From positions 1 through 14,969 of the forward strand of contig CAMEIU010000033.1 in assembly GCA_945918815.1 (NCBI GenBank): DNA of 14,969 nt, given 5' to 3'. Positions within the stretch are counted from its first letter, which is position 1. Every line of letters starts with the position of its first letter. Below are positions 1-7,109 of the stretch, piece after piece. A model generated the notes under the pieces. It saw nothing but the letters and a program-made list of their open reading frames with translations. It made no database searches and had not been told where the DNA came from. The position numbers and the translations under genes are program-made. Source of the stretch: an uncultured Clostridia bacterium (GTDB lineage Bacteria; Bacillota; Clostridia; Oscillospirales; Oscillospiraceae).

Positions 1-333
1 GAAGATGTAAATCTTCATTTCGGTGTGCTGCTGTTTAAAATGAAACTCTATCCCGGTCAGGAAGCAGAGTATGAAAGACGGCACAATCTGCTCTGGCCTG
101 AGATGAAGGATATGATTCATGAACACGGCGGCAAAAACTATACCATCTTCCTGGACCGTGAGACGCTGACCTTGTTTGGTTACATCGAAATTGAGGACGA
201 GGAACTTTGGAGCAAGGGCGCGGATACCGCCATCAACCGCAAGTGGTGGGATTATATGGCGGATATCATGGAGACCAATCCCGACAACAGCCCCGTCTGC
301 GTCGATCTTCAGAACGTGTTCCATCTGGATTGA
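1..333 (+). CDS. rhaM: L-rhamnose mutarotase (5' end uncertain)
   Basis: L-rhamnose mutarotases interconvert the alpha and beta anomers of L-rhamnose in the cytoplasm, supplying the isomerase with its preferred form. Counted from the GTG at 25, this is a 102-residue alpha/beta-barrel protein, against about 104 in E. coli RhaM. It has the family signature EYERRHNLLWPEM (Tyr16 and His20 match the catalytic Tyr/His), NYTIFLD, KWWDYM (Trp74-Trp75) and the ending NPDNSPVCVDLQNVFHLD. The frame stays open to base 1 and no Shine-Dalgarno sequence precedes GTG 25, so the true start may be that GTG or lie outside the window. The gene ends in TGA and the next gene starts 15 nt later, implying co-transcription. 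The family assignment is secure; only the start is in doubt. Confidence 0.93.
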   Translation, partial: EDVNLHFGVLLFKMKLYPGQEAEYERRHNLLWPEMKDMIHEHGGKNYTIFLDRETLTLFGYIEIEDEELWSKGADTAINRKWWDYMADIMETNPDNSPVCVDLQNVFHLD

Positions 334-348
334 TTGGGAGGAAGCGCA

Positions 349-1848
349 ATGGAGAGAAAGCCTGTCAAAAAGCCGCGCATCGGCCTGTATTCCATGGGCC
401 TGAAGCACTATTGGGGCCAGTTCCCCGGCCTGGAAGAACGGATGAAGGGCTACGGCGCGTTCATTGCCGCCAAGCTGGAGGAAATGGGCGCGGAGGTGGT
501 CCGCTATGATCTGGTGGACTGCGAGCAGGCCGGTCTGGCCGCCGGTGAGCTGTTCAGCAGCCGCAATGTGGACCTGGTCTTTGCCCACGCTGCCACCTAT
601 GTGACCAGCGCGTCGGTCCTGCCGGTGCATCAGGTCTGCAAGGCCCCCGTGGTGATTTTGAACCTGCAGCCCACGGCCCGCATCAACTATGCCAGAACCA
701 CCACCGGCGAATGGCTGGCCCACTGCGGCGCATGCCCGGTGCCCGAGGTGGTCAACGCCCTCCACCGCGCCGGAATCGGCTGCGAGGTCATCAACGGCCT
801 GCTGGGCCTGTCCGGGACGCCTGCAATCTCCATGACCGACGAGATCACCGCCGATCGGCCCGAGGCAAAGCGGGCCTGGGAGGAGATCCGCCAGTGGGTC
901 CGGGCGGCCATGGTCAAGCGGAACCTGACCGGGGCCCGATTCGGCTTCCTGGGGAACACCTACAGCGGCATGCTGGATATGTACAGCGATTTCACCCTGT
1001 TCCAGGGCACCACCGGCGCCCACTTGCAGGTGCTGGAGATGTGCGACCTGGACCGCCATCTGCAAACCGTGACCGAAGAAGAGGTGGCGGCCAAGCGGGC
1101 GGAGATCTCCGACTTCTTCCGCATCAGCGAGGATGACGCCGCCGATCCCCTGGCCCATAAGCCCACGGAGGAGCAGCTCAACTGGTCCGCCAAGGTGGCT
1201 GTAGCCCAGGAGAAGCTGGTGAAGGAGTTCGATCTGGACGGCCTGACCTACTACTACCACGGCGCGCCCGGCGGCCATTACGAGGAGGTCCAGGGCGGCT
1301 TTATCGTGGGCCACTCCCTGCTGACCGCGGCCGGAATCCCCTGCTCCGGCGAGGGCGATCTGAAGACGTGCCTTGCCATGAAGATTTGCGACCTGCTGGG
1401 CGTTGGCGGCAGCTTCTGCGAGATCGTCGTCACCGACTATGAGGACGGCACCATCCTGCTGGGCCACGACGGCCCCTCCCATCTGGCCATCGCCAAGGAC
1501 AAGCCCATCCTCCGCGGCATGGGCCTGTATCATGGCAAGCAGGGCACCGGTGTGTCGGTGGAGGCCAAGGTCCGCACCGGCCCCATCACCAACCTGAACT
1601 GTACCCAGACCGCCGACGGCAAGATGAAGTTCATCATCACCGAGGCAGAGTCCACCGACGGCCCCATCATGACCATCGGCAACACCCAGACCCCTGTGAA
1701 GTTCAACAAGTCGCCCGACGAGTATATGGACGAGTGGTTCCGCGAGCTGCCCACCCATCACTTCGCCATGAGCGTCGGCCACAACGCGGCCCAGCTCATC
1801 AAGGTCTGCAAGCTGCTGAACGTACCCTATGTGCAGCTGAATCAATAA
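349..1848 (+). CDS. L-fucose/L-arabinose isomerase family protein
   Basis: This 499-residue protein resembles the L-fucose/L-arabinose isomerase superfamily, metal-dependent enzymes that convert aldoses to ketoses. ATG 349 is chosen because GGGAGGAA (336-343) precedes it at good spacing; the in-frame TTG at 334 has no such site. An N-terminal Rossmann-like domain begins at IGLYSMGLKHYWGQFPGLEER (about residues 11-31). Candidate metal ligands are Glu335 (SGEGD), Glu358 or Glu365, His373 (GHDGPSH) and His470/471 (PTHHFAMSVGH), assigned by analogy with AraA. The pairing with rhaM suggests work on L-rhamnose or a related 6-deoxy sugar, but this is not the classic RhaA family, so the substrate is an inference. 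It ends in TAA just before a strong terminator, closing the operon. The family is fairly certain; the exact substrate is not. Confidence 0.85.
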   Translation: MERKPVKKPRIGLYSMGLKHYWGQFPGLEERMKGYGAFIAAKLEEMGAEVVRYDLVDCEQAGLAAGELFSSRNVDLVFAHAATYVTSASVLPVHQVCKAPVVILNLQPTARINYARTTTGEWLAHCGACPVPEVVNALHRAGIGCEVINGLLGLSGTPAISMTDEITADRPEAKRAWEEIRQWVRAAMVKRNLTGARFGFLGNTYSGMLDMYSDFTLFQGTTGAHLQVLEMCDLDRHLQTVTEEEVAAKRAEISDFFRISEDDAADPLAHKPTEEQLNWSAKVAVAQEKLVKEFDLDGLTYYYHGAPGGHYEEVQGGFIVGHSLLTAAGIPCSGEGDLKTCLAMKICDLLGVGGSFCEIVVTDYEDGTILLGHDGPSHLAIAKDKPILRGMGLYHGKQGTGVSVEAKVRTGPITNLNCTQTADGKMKFIITEAESTDGPIMTIGNTQTPVKFNKSPDEYMDEWFRELPTHHFAMSVGHNAAQLIKVCKLLNVPYVQLNQ

Positions 1849-1853
1849 AAAAT

Positions 1854-1889
1854 AAAACCAGGTCAGGGGAAAGACCCTGGCCTGGTTTT
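1854..1889 (+). terminator. Intrinsic terminator of the rhaM-isomerase operon
   Basis: The arms 1854-1868 and 1875-1889 form a 15-bp stem with a single G-T wobble around a 6-nt loop (GAAAGA). The 3' arm ends in TTTT, which doubles as a short U-tract, and the 5' arm begins with AAAA, so the hairpin may be partly bidirectional. It starts 5 nt after the isomerase stop. Confidence 0.88.
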
Positions 1890-1898
1890 GAATTGAAA

Positions 1899-2032
1899 TG
1901 CACCCTCGTGCTTTTTTCGAGGAGGCTGGATAAGCAATTTGCGAATCTACGTACCGCAATCCATTGTAGGGCACGGCCACTGGACGTGCCGCTATGCAGG
2001 CACCTGCGTCCCACAACCGGCTGCCCCTACGG
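1899..2032 (+). repeat. Dispersed intergenic hairpin repeat, copy 1
   Basis: The copy opens with TGCACCCTCGTGC (1899-1911), a tag also found at 5025 and 8968. From 1964 it carries a 29-nt block identical to 8998-9026, containing the hairpin arms GGCACG and CGTGCC. A further ~40 nt align well with 9027-9065 (ATGCAGGCA, CTGCGTCCC, GCTGCCCC). Nothing in this spacer looks coding. Such TGTAGGG-led hairpins are typical of dispersed noncoding repeats in GC-rich gut clostridia; that last point is general knowledge and was not searched. Confidence 0.75.
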
Positions 2033-2051
2033 TATGGCATGAAATAGACGC

Positions 2052-2074
2052 AAAAGGGCCGTCTCCAAAGACCG
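2052..2074 (-). terminator. Possible weak terminator of the DUF3810-like gene
   Basis: Read on the minus strand, CGGTCT-TTGG-AGACGG (2074 down to 2059) forms a 6-bp stem with one mismatch, followed by CCC and TTTT (2055-2052). It lies just past the TAG stop at 2080-2082. The stem is short and the U-tract brief, so this is only a candidate. Confidence 0.35.
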
Positions 2075-2079
2075 ATTGT

Positions 2080-3141
2080 CTAGGATCCATGAACCAGATA
2101 CCACGCGATCAGCAGGTCTGCCACTTCTCCGTAGGACTGGACGCCGGATTCTTCGGAGAAGGCTTTCAGATAGGTGTCGTTGAGCTTCTGGGCGGCGTCC
2201 TGGACCTGGCCTTCGTATTGGTCGTAGTGGTCGTTGGCCCGGCGGCAGTCCTGCACCACCTGGGCGGAAAGGGTGGACCAGACTTCCGCGGCGGCGTTCT
2301 TGTCCACCTTATATAAGGCGTTGTAGCAGTAGACGAAGGCGGAGTACCAGCCGGAATACTGGAAGGCCGGGTCGTCGCTGGCCTGGCAGGCCAGAAAGGC
2401 GCAGAAGTTGGCCTCGTTCTCCGGGGCCACGGTCAGCCGGTGGGCCGCTTCATGGCACATGGTAAAGGGGACCGAGGCGGCGTAGGTGTCCGGGTTCACG
2501 CAGCTCTCGCCGGAGAAGGCGATGAAGATGCCTGTGGTGCCCATGTAGCTGAATGCCTTTCCGGCCAGCAGCCGCTTCACCGGAGCCGTGGAGCCGTCAA
2601 AGAAGTCGTTGGTCTTCGCCAGGGGCTCGTAGGCCTTCCCGGCGGTCTTGGCCATGGCGGAGAAATCGATGGCCAGGTCGCCGTTTGCGTCCCGGTCCAC
2701 ACGATCGGACCAGAGGCTGGCCTGGTCCGCCATATACTGGGTTGCAGCTTTCAGCTGATCCCGGGAATGTTCGGTGACGGTGAGGCCCACCCGGTCCGCC
2801 ACGGAGGGGCCGTAGTGGTTCAGGCCCCACAGGCCCACGAACAGAAACACCAGGATGCATACCAGCTCCGCCACGCCCGCCAGCCAGGCCAGGACGCTCC
2901 GCTTCTGGGTGAAGCAGCGGATGAGAAAGTAGATGGCCAGCAGGACGATGAGGACCAGGACCACCTCCCACACCGGAAACGGGAACGGCCCCGTGACGCC
3001 GGAGAGGAAGGAGAGAATTTTTTTCGAGAAATCCGTATAGAACGCAAAAAACAGCTCCGGCGCATACACCGCCGCCGCCACACACAGGCCGGTCAGCAGC
3101 AGAAACACGGCAGAGAGAATCAATCGGGAAATGGTTCGCAT
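2080..3141 (-). CDS. DUF3810-like membrane protein with HExxH motif
   Basis: This 353-residue integral membrane protein resembles the DUF3810 family, whose function is unknown. The start at 3141 is chosen because AAAGGA precedes it on the minus strand; an open extension upstream runs through the promoter and is not coding. Hydrophobic helices lie at about residues 7-26, 57-75 and 84-107. The C-terminal part, probably extracytoplasmic, contains MCHEAAHRL with HEAAH at 230-234, followed by ENEANFCAFLAC, where Glu243 could be a third zinc ligand as in gluzincin-type peptidases. This suggests a membrane-bound metallopeptidase, which is an inference from the motif. It is transcribed divergently from glyS and appears monocistronic. 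Stop is TAG. Gene call is certain, family name fairly sure, activity unproven. Confidence 0.87.
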   Translation of the reverse strand: MRTISRLILSAVFLLLTGLCVAAAVYAPELFFAFYTDFSKKILSFLSGVTGPFPFPVWEVVLVLIVLLAIYFLIRCFTQKRSVLAWLAGVAELVCILVFLFVGLWGLNHYGPSVADRVGLTVTEHSRDQLKAATQYMADQASLWSDRVDRDANGDLAIDFSAMAKTAGKAYEPLAKTNDFFDGSTAPVKRLLAGKAFSYMGTTGIFIAFSGESCVNPDTYAASVPFTMCHEAAHRLTVAPENEANFCAFLACQASDDPAFQYSGWYSAFVYCYNALYKVDKNAAAEVWSTLSAQVVQDCRRANDHYDQYEGQVQDAAQKLNDTYLKAFSEESGVQSYGEVADLLIAWYLVHGS

Positions 3142-3180
3142 GGAGAGGGTCCTTTCATTGTCAATTGTACATTGTAATGT

Positions 3181-3189
3181 ATTATACCA
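3181..3189 (-). promoter_or_regulatory. Extended -10 promoter for the DUF3810-like gene
   Basis: On the minus strand the sequence reads TGGTATAAT, a perfect -10 hexamer with an upstream TG (extended -10). No good -35 is visible, which suits an extended -10 promoter. It lies about 40 nt upstream of the start codon at 3141, in the AT-rich spacer shared with the divergent glyS promoter. Confidence 0.65.
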
Positions 3190-3224
3190 CAGTTCCCATG
3201 AAAACAAAAGCCTTCCGTGCTTCC

Positions 3225-3252
3225 TTGACATTATACCCGATTTGGCTATAAT
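3225..3252 (+). promoter_or_regulatory. Sigma-A promoter of glyS
   Basis: A perfect -35 TTGACA (3225-3230) and a perfect -10 TATAAT (3247-3252) are separated by 16 nt. Transcription should start near 3259, leaving a leader of about 45 nt before ATG 3305. That is too short for a T-box riboswitch, a common regulator of glycyl-tRNA synthetase genes in Bacillota, so strong unregulated expression is the simplest reading. Confidence 0.9.
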
Positions 3253-3304
3253 AGAGGCAAGATTGCGCCTCGCAGCCAGCGGGGCGGCACAGGAGGAAAA
3301 ACAT

Positions 3305-4738
3305 ATGCTGAAAAACACGGAAAAAACCATGGACAAGATCGTCGCGCTGTGCAAGGGGCGCGGTTTTGTCTTCGCCGGTTCCGAGATCTACGGCGGCCTG
3401 GCAAACACCTGGGACTACGGCCCTCTGGGTGTGGAGCTGAAAAACAATGTGAAGAAGGCCTGGTGGAAGAAATTTGTCCAGGAGAATCCCTACAACGTGG
3501 GCCTGGACGCCGCCATTCTCATGAATCCCCAGACCTGGGTGGCCTCCGGCCATCTGGCGGGCTTCTCCGATCCTCTGATGGACTGCCGCGAGTGCCACGA
3601 GCGGTTCCGGGCCGACAAGCTCATCGAGGACTATTGCGCCGAGCAGGGCCTCGAGCTGCCCAAGCCCATCGACGCCTTCACCCAGGCGGAGATGAAGCAG
3701 TTCGTGGAGGACCACAACATCCCCTGCCCCACCTGCGGCAAGCACAACTTCACCGACATCCGTCAGTTCAACCTGATGTTCAAGACCTTCCAGGGCGTCA
3801 CCGAGGACGCCAAGAACACGGTCTACCTGCGGCCGGAAACCGCCCAGGGCATCTTCGTCAACTTCCCCAACGTCCAGCGGACCACCCGCCGGAAGCTGCC
3901 CTTCGGCATCGCCCAGATCGGCAAGAGCTTCCGCAACGAGATCACCCCGGGCAACTTCATCTTCCGCGTGCGCGAGTTCGAGCAGATGGAGCTGGAGTTC
4001 TTCTGCAAGCCCGGCACCGATCTGGAGTGGTTCAACTACTGGCGCACCTTCTGCCACAACTGGCTGCTGGGCATCGGCCTGAAGGACGAGAATCTGCGGC
4101 TGCGTGACCACGACCCCGAGGAGCTGTGCTTCTACTCCAAGGCCACCACCGACTTTGAGTTCCTGTTCCCCTTCGGCTGGGGCGAGCTGTGGGGCGTGGC
4201 GGACCGCACCGACTACGACCTGACCCAGCATCAGACCGTCTCCGGCAAGGACCTGAGCTACTTCGACCAGGAGAAGAACGAGCATTATATTCCCTACGTC
4301 ATCGAGCCCTCTCTCGGCGTGGAGCGGTCCGTCCTGGCGGTCCTCTGCGACGCCTATGACGAAGAAGTGGTGGGCCAGGACAAGAACGGCAAGGACGACG
4401 TCCGCGTGGTCATGCACTTCCATCCTGCCCTGGCGCCCTTCAAGGCGGCCGTGCTCCCCCTCTCCAAAAAGCTGGGCCCCAAGGCCACGGAGATCTATCA
4501 GATGCTCCAGAAGGACTTCATGGTGGACTACGACGAGGCCGGTTCCATCGGCAAGCGGTACCGCCGGGAGGACGAAATCGGCACGCCCTACTGCATCACC
4601 GTGGACTTCCAGACCGTGGGCGACGAGAACAGCCCCGCCGACAACGCCGTCACCATCCGCGACCGCGACACCATGGAGCAGGTCCGGGTGCCCATCAGCG
4701 AGCTGAAAGCCTGGCTGACGGAGAAGCTGGCCTACTGA
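3305..4738 (+). CDS. glyS: Glycyl-tRNA synthetase, dimeric class II type
   Basis: This cytoplasmic enzyme charges tRNA-Gly with glycine using ATP. The protein has 477 residues, normal for the homodimeric (alpha2) form rather than the two-gene alpha/beta form. ATG 3305 follows AGGAGG (3291-3296). Visible landmarks are the N-terminal GSEIYGGLANTWDYGPLGVELK (about 25-46), the paired zinc-type CxxC motifs at Cys94/Cys97 and Cys141/Cys144, the RPETAQGIFVNF block (176-187), class II motif 2 (FRNEITPGNFIFRVREFEQME, from 209), motif 3 (EPSLGVERS, 334-342) and a C-terminal anticodon-binding domain (about 368-477). A perfect promoter lies just upstream and the ACT-domain gene follows 17 nt downstream, probably on the same transcript. 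Stop is TGA. Confidence 0.97.
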   Translation: MLKNTEKTMDKIVALCKGRGFVFAGSEIYGGLANTWDYGPLGVELKNNVKKAWWKKFVQENPYNVGLDAAILMNPQTWVASGHLAGFSDPLMDCRECHERFRADKLIEDYCAEQGLELPKPIDAFTQAEMKQFVEDHNIPCPTCGKHNFTDIRQFNLMFKTFQGVTEDAKNTVYLRPETAQGIFVNFPNVQRTTRRKLPFGIAQIGKSFRNEITPGNFIFRVREFEQMELEFFCKPGTDLEWFNYWRTFCHNWLLGIGLKDENLRLRDHDPEELCFYSKATTDFEFLFPFGWGELWGVADRTDYDLTQHQTVSGKDLSYFDQEKNEHYIPYVIEPSLGVERSVLAVLCDAYDEEVVGQDKNGKDDVRVVMHFHPALAPFKAAVLPLSKKLGPKATEIYQMLQKDFMVDYDEAGSIGKRYRREDEIGTPYCITVDFQTVGDENSPADNAVTIRDRDTMEQVRVPISELKAWLTEKLAY

Positions 4739-4755
4739 TCCAAGGAGGAATCCCC

Positions 4756-5016
4756 ATGAAAGCCATCATCACCGTCGTCGGCCTGGACCGGGTCGGCATC
4801 ATCGGCGAGCTTTGCACGGTACTGGCCGGCATGCAGATCAACGTGGAAGACATCAGCCAGACCCTCATGCGGAATTACTTCGCTATGATCCTGCTGGTGG
4901 ACACCAGTGGCTCCGGCAAGACCCTGGATGAAATCGCTTTGGCCCTCCAGGAAAAAGAACCGGAAATGGGCGTCTCCCTGCGAATCCAACGGGTGGACAG
5001 CTTCCGGAAGAATTGA
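4756..5016 (+). CDS. ACT domain-containing protein (UPF0237 type)
   Basis: An 86-residue single-domain protein that starts at ATG 4756 after AAGGAGG (4742-4748). The sequence MKAIITVVGLDRVGIIGELCTVLA, then INVEDISQTLMRNYFAMILLVD, shows the beta-alpha-beta-beta layout of ACT domains, which usually bind amino acids or other small ligands as allosteric sensors. Length and sequence fit the UPF0237 group. Members are often encoded beside a UPF0210 (DUF711-like) gene, but none is present here: upstream is glyS at 17 nt and downstream is a repeat-filled spacer. The association with glyS suggests a link to glycine or translation, which is an inference only. Stop is TGA. Confidence 0.9.
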   Translation: MKAIITVVGLDRVGIIGELCTVLAGMQINVEDISQTLMRNYFAMILLVDTSGSGKTLDEIALALQEKEPEMGVSLRIQRVDSFRKN

Positions 5017-5024
5017 ATCTACTT

Positions 5025-5085
5025 TGCACCCTCGTGCCCCATGCGGGCGGCTGATAGCCGCCCCTACAGGGGGGGCGAAGCGGTG
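5025..5085 (-). repeat. Dispersed hairpin repeat, copy inverted relative to 11139-11173
   Basis: The block 5040-5074 (35 nt) is the reverse complement of 11139-11173 with one mismatch. Its core GGGCGGCT-GAT-AGCCGCCC is a perfect 8-bp stem with a 3-nt loop. It begins with TGCACCCTCGTGCCCC (5025-5040), sharing the tag of the copies at 1899 and 8968. It sits 8 nt after the ACT gene and could act as a 3' end hairpin, but no U-tract follows. Confidence 0.8.
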
Positions 5086-5095
5086 GGGGTGTGAG

Positions 5096-5192
5096 TGAAT
5101 GAATGATGAAAAATGAAGGATGAATGACGAATAATTGAGGTATTTTCCTTCGGAAAATATATTCAATTCGTCATTCATCATTCATTATTCAT
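5096..5192. repeat. AT-rich palindromic repeat (AATGATGAA family), copy A
   Basis: The left half (AATGAATGATGAAAAATGAA...) is largely complementary to the right half (...TCATTCATCATTCATTATTC), giving a long imperfect palindrome centred on ATTTTCC-TTC-GGAAAAT. The 29-nt core 5131-5159 is identical to 14818-14846. It is strikingly AT-rich against its GC-rich surroundings and has no coding potential. The remaining spacer, 5193-5290, shows no clear promoter or ribosome site for the next gene. Confidence 0.82.
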
Positions 5193-5290
5193 GAAACACC
5201 GTCCCCTGAAGGGGGACATGAGGCTGCATCCTGTTCCACAAGAGGTGATCTTCCACGCGTTTTTATCATGCCATTCTGGCCCGGTATCCT

Positions 5291-7081
5291 TTGGATCCGC
5301 GGGGGAAGTCGCCCCGGCGGAAGCGGGTCCTTTTGACCGTCACGCTGCTGGTCCTGCTTTTGGCGGCGGTGTTTCTGGGCTGTATGAGCCTGGCCTTCGC
5401 CACCCTCTATGTCAAGTGGGTCCGCATCAGGAGCTATTTCCAGTTCCCGTTCCTGGCCTTCTTGAACATTCTCCCGGCGGTGATTTTGACCTTCGTGCTC
5501 TACTGCCTTCTGAGCCGCGCCTGGCTGGCCTATCTGCTGTCGTCGGTCATCGTCCTGGGCGGCACCTTCGCCAACTTTTTCAAGGTGGTCCTGCGGGACG
5601 ACTGCGTGGTGTTCGAGGATCTCTTCAACATCGGCGCGGCGGCGGGCATTGTGGGGGAGTACCGGATCTCCCTGTCCCTGCCCTTCTACATCGCCATCCT
5701 CCTGTGCCTCCTGGTCACGGCCCTGCTGTTTTTCCTCTGCCGGGGCCGTTTGCCCAAGTGGCGCTGGCGGCTTTCGGGCGCGGTGGTTCTGATCCTGCTG
5801 TTCCTGGGAGCGTTTCAGTTATGGTACCGGGACGACGGCCTTTACAAGTCCTTCTCCAATGACGAATGGTTCAACCAGTGGCAGCCCACGGAGTATTACG
5901 CTTCCCGCGGCTTCCTCTATCCCTTCTTCCACAGCTTTGACGACGCCTTCCCGCCGCCCCCCGACGGCTACACCAAGGCGGCGGCCCAGGAGATCCGGGA
6001 CGCATACCCGGATCAGGACCTGAACGTGCAGGTCAACTTTGTGGCCGTCATGCTGGAGAGCTTCACGGAGCTGGATCTGGACTATGTGGAGGACCCCTAC
6101 GAGCCATGGAAGCAGCTGAAGGAAGAATCCCTGACCGGCGCCCTGATCTCCGACACCATGGGCGGCGGCACGGTCAACGCCGAGCGCAGCTTCCTGACGG
6201 GCTTCACCTATCCCCAGCCCGGCTACCGCCATACGACGGAGTCCTTCCCCTGGTACTTCCGGGACCTGGGCTACACCTTGGAGGGCTGTCACCCGGGCCA
6301 CGACTGATTCTACAACCGGCAGAATGTGGACCGGAACCTGGGCTTTGAGACCTATTACTTCTCCGAAAACCGCTTTTCCCAGCTGACGGACCTGGAATAC
6401 GCCGGGGATGACGTGTTCTTCCCGGAGGTCCGGCAGCTCTATGAAGCGGCGGAGGGGCCCTATTTCTCCTTCAGTGTCTCCTACCAGGGCCACAGTCCCT
6501 ATGCCAGCGACGGCCTGACCTGGGGAACCGAATATGTGTCCCACGACGGCCTCAGCGACAGCGACTACTATATTGTCAACAACTATCTGGGCGGCCTGGC
6601 CGACACGGCGGCGCGGATTTGGGACTTTGTGGATTCCTTCCGGGAAGACACGGAGCCGGTGGTGCTGCTCTTCTTCGGCGACCACAAGCCCACCCTGGGG
6701 GCCTCCAACAGCGTCTACGACGCATTGGGCATCTCCATGGACCGGAGCACCCAGAATGGTTTCATCAACTACTATGCCACCCCCTATCTCATCTGGGCCA
6801 ACGATGCGGCCAAGGCCGCCCTGGGCCGGGATGTGACCGGCGAGGGTCCCACTATCAGCCCCTGCTATCTCATGGCGGAGGTCTTCGGGGCCTGCGGATT
6901 GGAAGGACCCGGCTGGATCCGGCTGCTTCAGGAGGCCATGGAGGCGGTCCCCGTCCGCCATTCCACCGGCGTCTATTTCGAGGACGGCGTCCTGACGGAA
7001 AAAATCTCGGAAAAGAATGAAATACTACTGGAAAAAGTTGCGTATATGGAGTATCATTTAAGAGAGAACCAACGCAAGTAA
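5291..7081 (+). pseudogene. LTA synthase-family phosphoglycerol transferase, interrupted by TGA
   Basis: Read through its stop, this would be a ~596-residue membrane enzyme of the LtaS/sulfatase family, which transfers glycerol-phosphate from phosphatidylglycerol to surface polymers. Five hydrophobic segments (about residues 12-36, 53-74, 78-97, 131-150, 161-178) precede an extracytoplasmic sulfatase-fold domain. Catalytic features are intact: Glu256 (VAVMLESF), the nucleophile Thr294 (GGGTVNAERSF), His401 (YQGHSPY) and Asp464-His465 (FFGDHKP). A single in-frame TGA at 6305-6307 (codon 339) splits it into 5291-6304 and 6308-7081. It falls between HPGHD and FYNRQNV, where a Trp is expected, so TGG to TGA is likely. 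The downstream half has no ribosome site. The start is also weak: TTG 5291 lacks a Shine-Dalgarno, and ATG 5268 is out of frame. This is probably a recent pseudogene; sequencing error is possible. Confidence 0.8.
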
Positions 7082-7109
7082 TCCAAAAACCAAGCAAAGG
7101 AAGGATATT

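Noticed and set aside
3158..3180. Short TGTACAATTG-like words between the divergent promoters as an operator
   Set aside because: The words are small, AT-rich and imperfect; nothing marks them as more than leader sequence or remnant repeat.
3182..4423. Minus-strand open frame antisense to glyS
   Set aside because: glyS is unmistakable on the plus strand and this frame would cross both divergent promoters.
5025..5192. Possible CRISPR or tandem array in the repeat-rich spacer
   Set aside because: The repeats are palindromes of two different families with no regular spacing, no spacers and no cas genes.
5191..5862. Plus-strand open frame overlapping the start of the LTA-synthase-family gene
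   Set aside because: It is Pro/Gly/Arg/His-rich without hydrophobic or domain structure, whereas the overlapping frame encodes clear membrane helices.
6305..6307. Genome-wide recoding of TGA to tryptophan
   Set aside because: TGA is the natural end of rhaM, glyS and the ACT gene, so it is an ordinary stop in this genome.
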